Source of the DNA: an uncultured Enhydrobacter sp.
Lineage (GTDB): Bacteria > Pseudomonadota > Gammaproteobacteria > Pseudomonadales > Moraxellaceae
Length of the DNA: 33,346 nucleotides
Direction: 5' to 3'
NCBI GenBank assembly: GCA_946222995.1
Contig: CAMIOS010000024.1
Span: forward strand, 1-33,346
Shown here one piece after another: positions 33,306 to 33,346 of the stretch. Each line of letters starts with the position of its first letter. Position 1 is the stretch's first letter. Position numbers and translations under genes: made by a program. The notes beneath the pieces are model-generated. The model was not told where the DNA came from. It saw nothing but the letters and a program-made list of their open reading frames with translations, and made no database searches.

Positions 33306-33346
33306 ATGGCAAAGGCCAAATTTGAACGCACCAAACCACACGTCAA
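33306..33346 (+). CDS. tuf: Elongation factor Tu (5' end only, cut by window edge)
   Basis: The last 41 bases encode MAKAKFERTKPHVN, the characteristic EF-Tu N-terminus, with GAGGAA 7 bases before the ATG at 33306. EF-Tu carries aminoacyl-tRNA to the ribosome. Its position after rpsL-rpsG-fusA completes the classical str operon. Whether a second tuf copy exists cannot be seen. Confidence 0.93.
   Translation, partial: MAKAKFERTKPHV

Noticed and set aside
1..33346. Prophage, insertion sequence, integron, CRISPR array or restriction-modification locus
   Set aside because: I looked for transposase, integrase, methylase and Cas signatures and for regularly spaced direct repeats on both strands and saw none.

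Overview
The window looks like a chromosomal segment of a gammaproteobacterium of the family Moraxellaceae. The evidence is the overall character of the Lon, S12/S7/EF-G, FabB, QueF and CcoG proteins, moderate-to-low GC with AT-rich spacers, and E. coli-like local orders (PHP phosphoesterase next to yciB and yciI; yadG/yadH-type ABC pair; rpsL-rpsG-fusA-tuf). A Moraxella/Faucicola osloensis-like organism is my best guess, made without any database search. I see no prophage, insertion sequence, CRISPR array or integrase, so this is core-type chromosome carrying one secondary-metabolite locus.

Layout. 1-307: spacer with a strong stable-RNA-type promoter firing leftwards out of the window. 308-2449: ccoG and a fixH-like gene (cytochrome cbb3 oxidase assembly). 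2457-4422: PHP phosphoesterase (RNase AM type, minus), yciB and a YciI-family gene (plus). 4509-4970: small exported/anchored coiled-coil protein. 5067-7315: two-component system on the minus strand (response regulator then kinase, overlapping). 7490-7990: GNAT acetyltransferase. 8047-12855: the most distinctive locus, a two-gene minus-strand unit with a 1371-residue single-module membrane NRPS of the Pls/PosA (homo-poly-amino-acid synthetase) type, followed 63 bp downstream by an Sfp-type phosphopantetheinyl transferase that can activate its carrier domain. 13134-13412: secreted DUF3761-like protein. 13847-16471: ABC-2 exporter pair translationally linked to queF (queuosine biosynthesis). 16588-17628: nagZ. 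17826-18131: tRNA-Pro/Arg/His operon on the minus strand with a near-consensus promoter and a terminator. 18521-21010: lon, with a heat-shock-like promoter. 21110-24716: three minus-strand genes (APC amino-acid permease, ferritin, CynX-type MFS permease). 24998-26137: stand-alone hisC. 26362-26652: small exported SH3-like protein. 26732-27958: fabB (minus). 28193-29143: EcsC-family protein. 29209-29553: a gene-poor AT-rich interval carrying its own promoter-like and terminator signals (possible small RNA). 29588 to the right edge: the str operon rpsL-rpsG-fusA-tuf, with unusually long, structured intercistronic spacers; tuf is cut by the edge.

Most interesting: the adenylation domain of the Pls-type enzyme shows the ten-residue selectivity code D-M-E-H-N-G-T-V-S-K, read directly from the sequence. 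This is close to the code known for 2,4-diaminobutyrate-loading modules (DLEHNTTVSK), so the product may be a cationic poly-(diaminobutyrate) or related homopolymer rather than poly-lysine. Further items are a possible independent transcript ahead of the str operon and hairpins in all three str-operon spacers.
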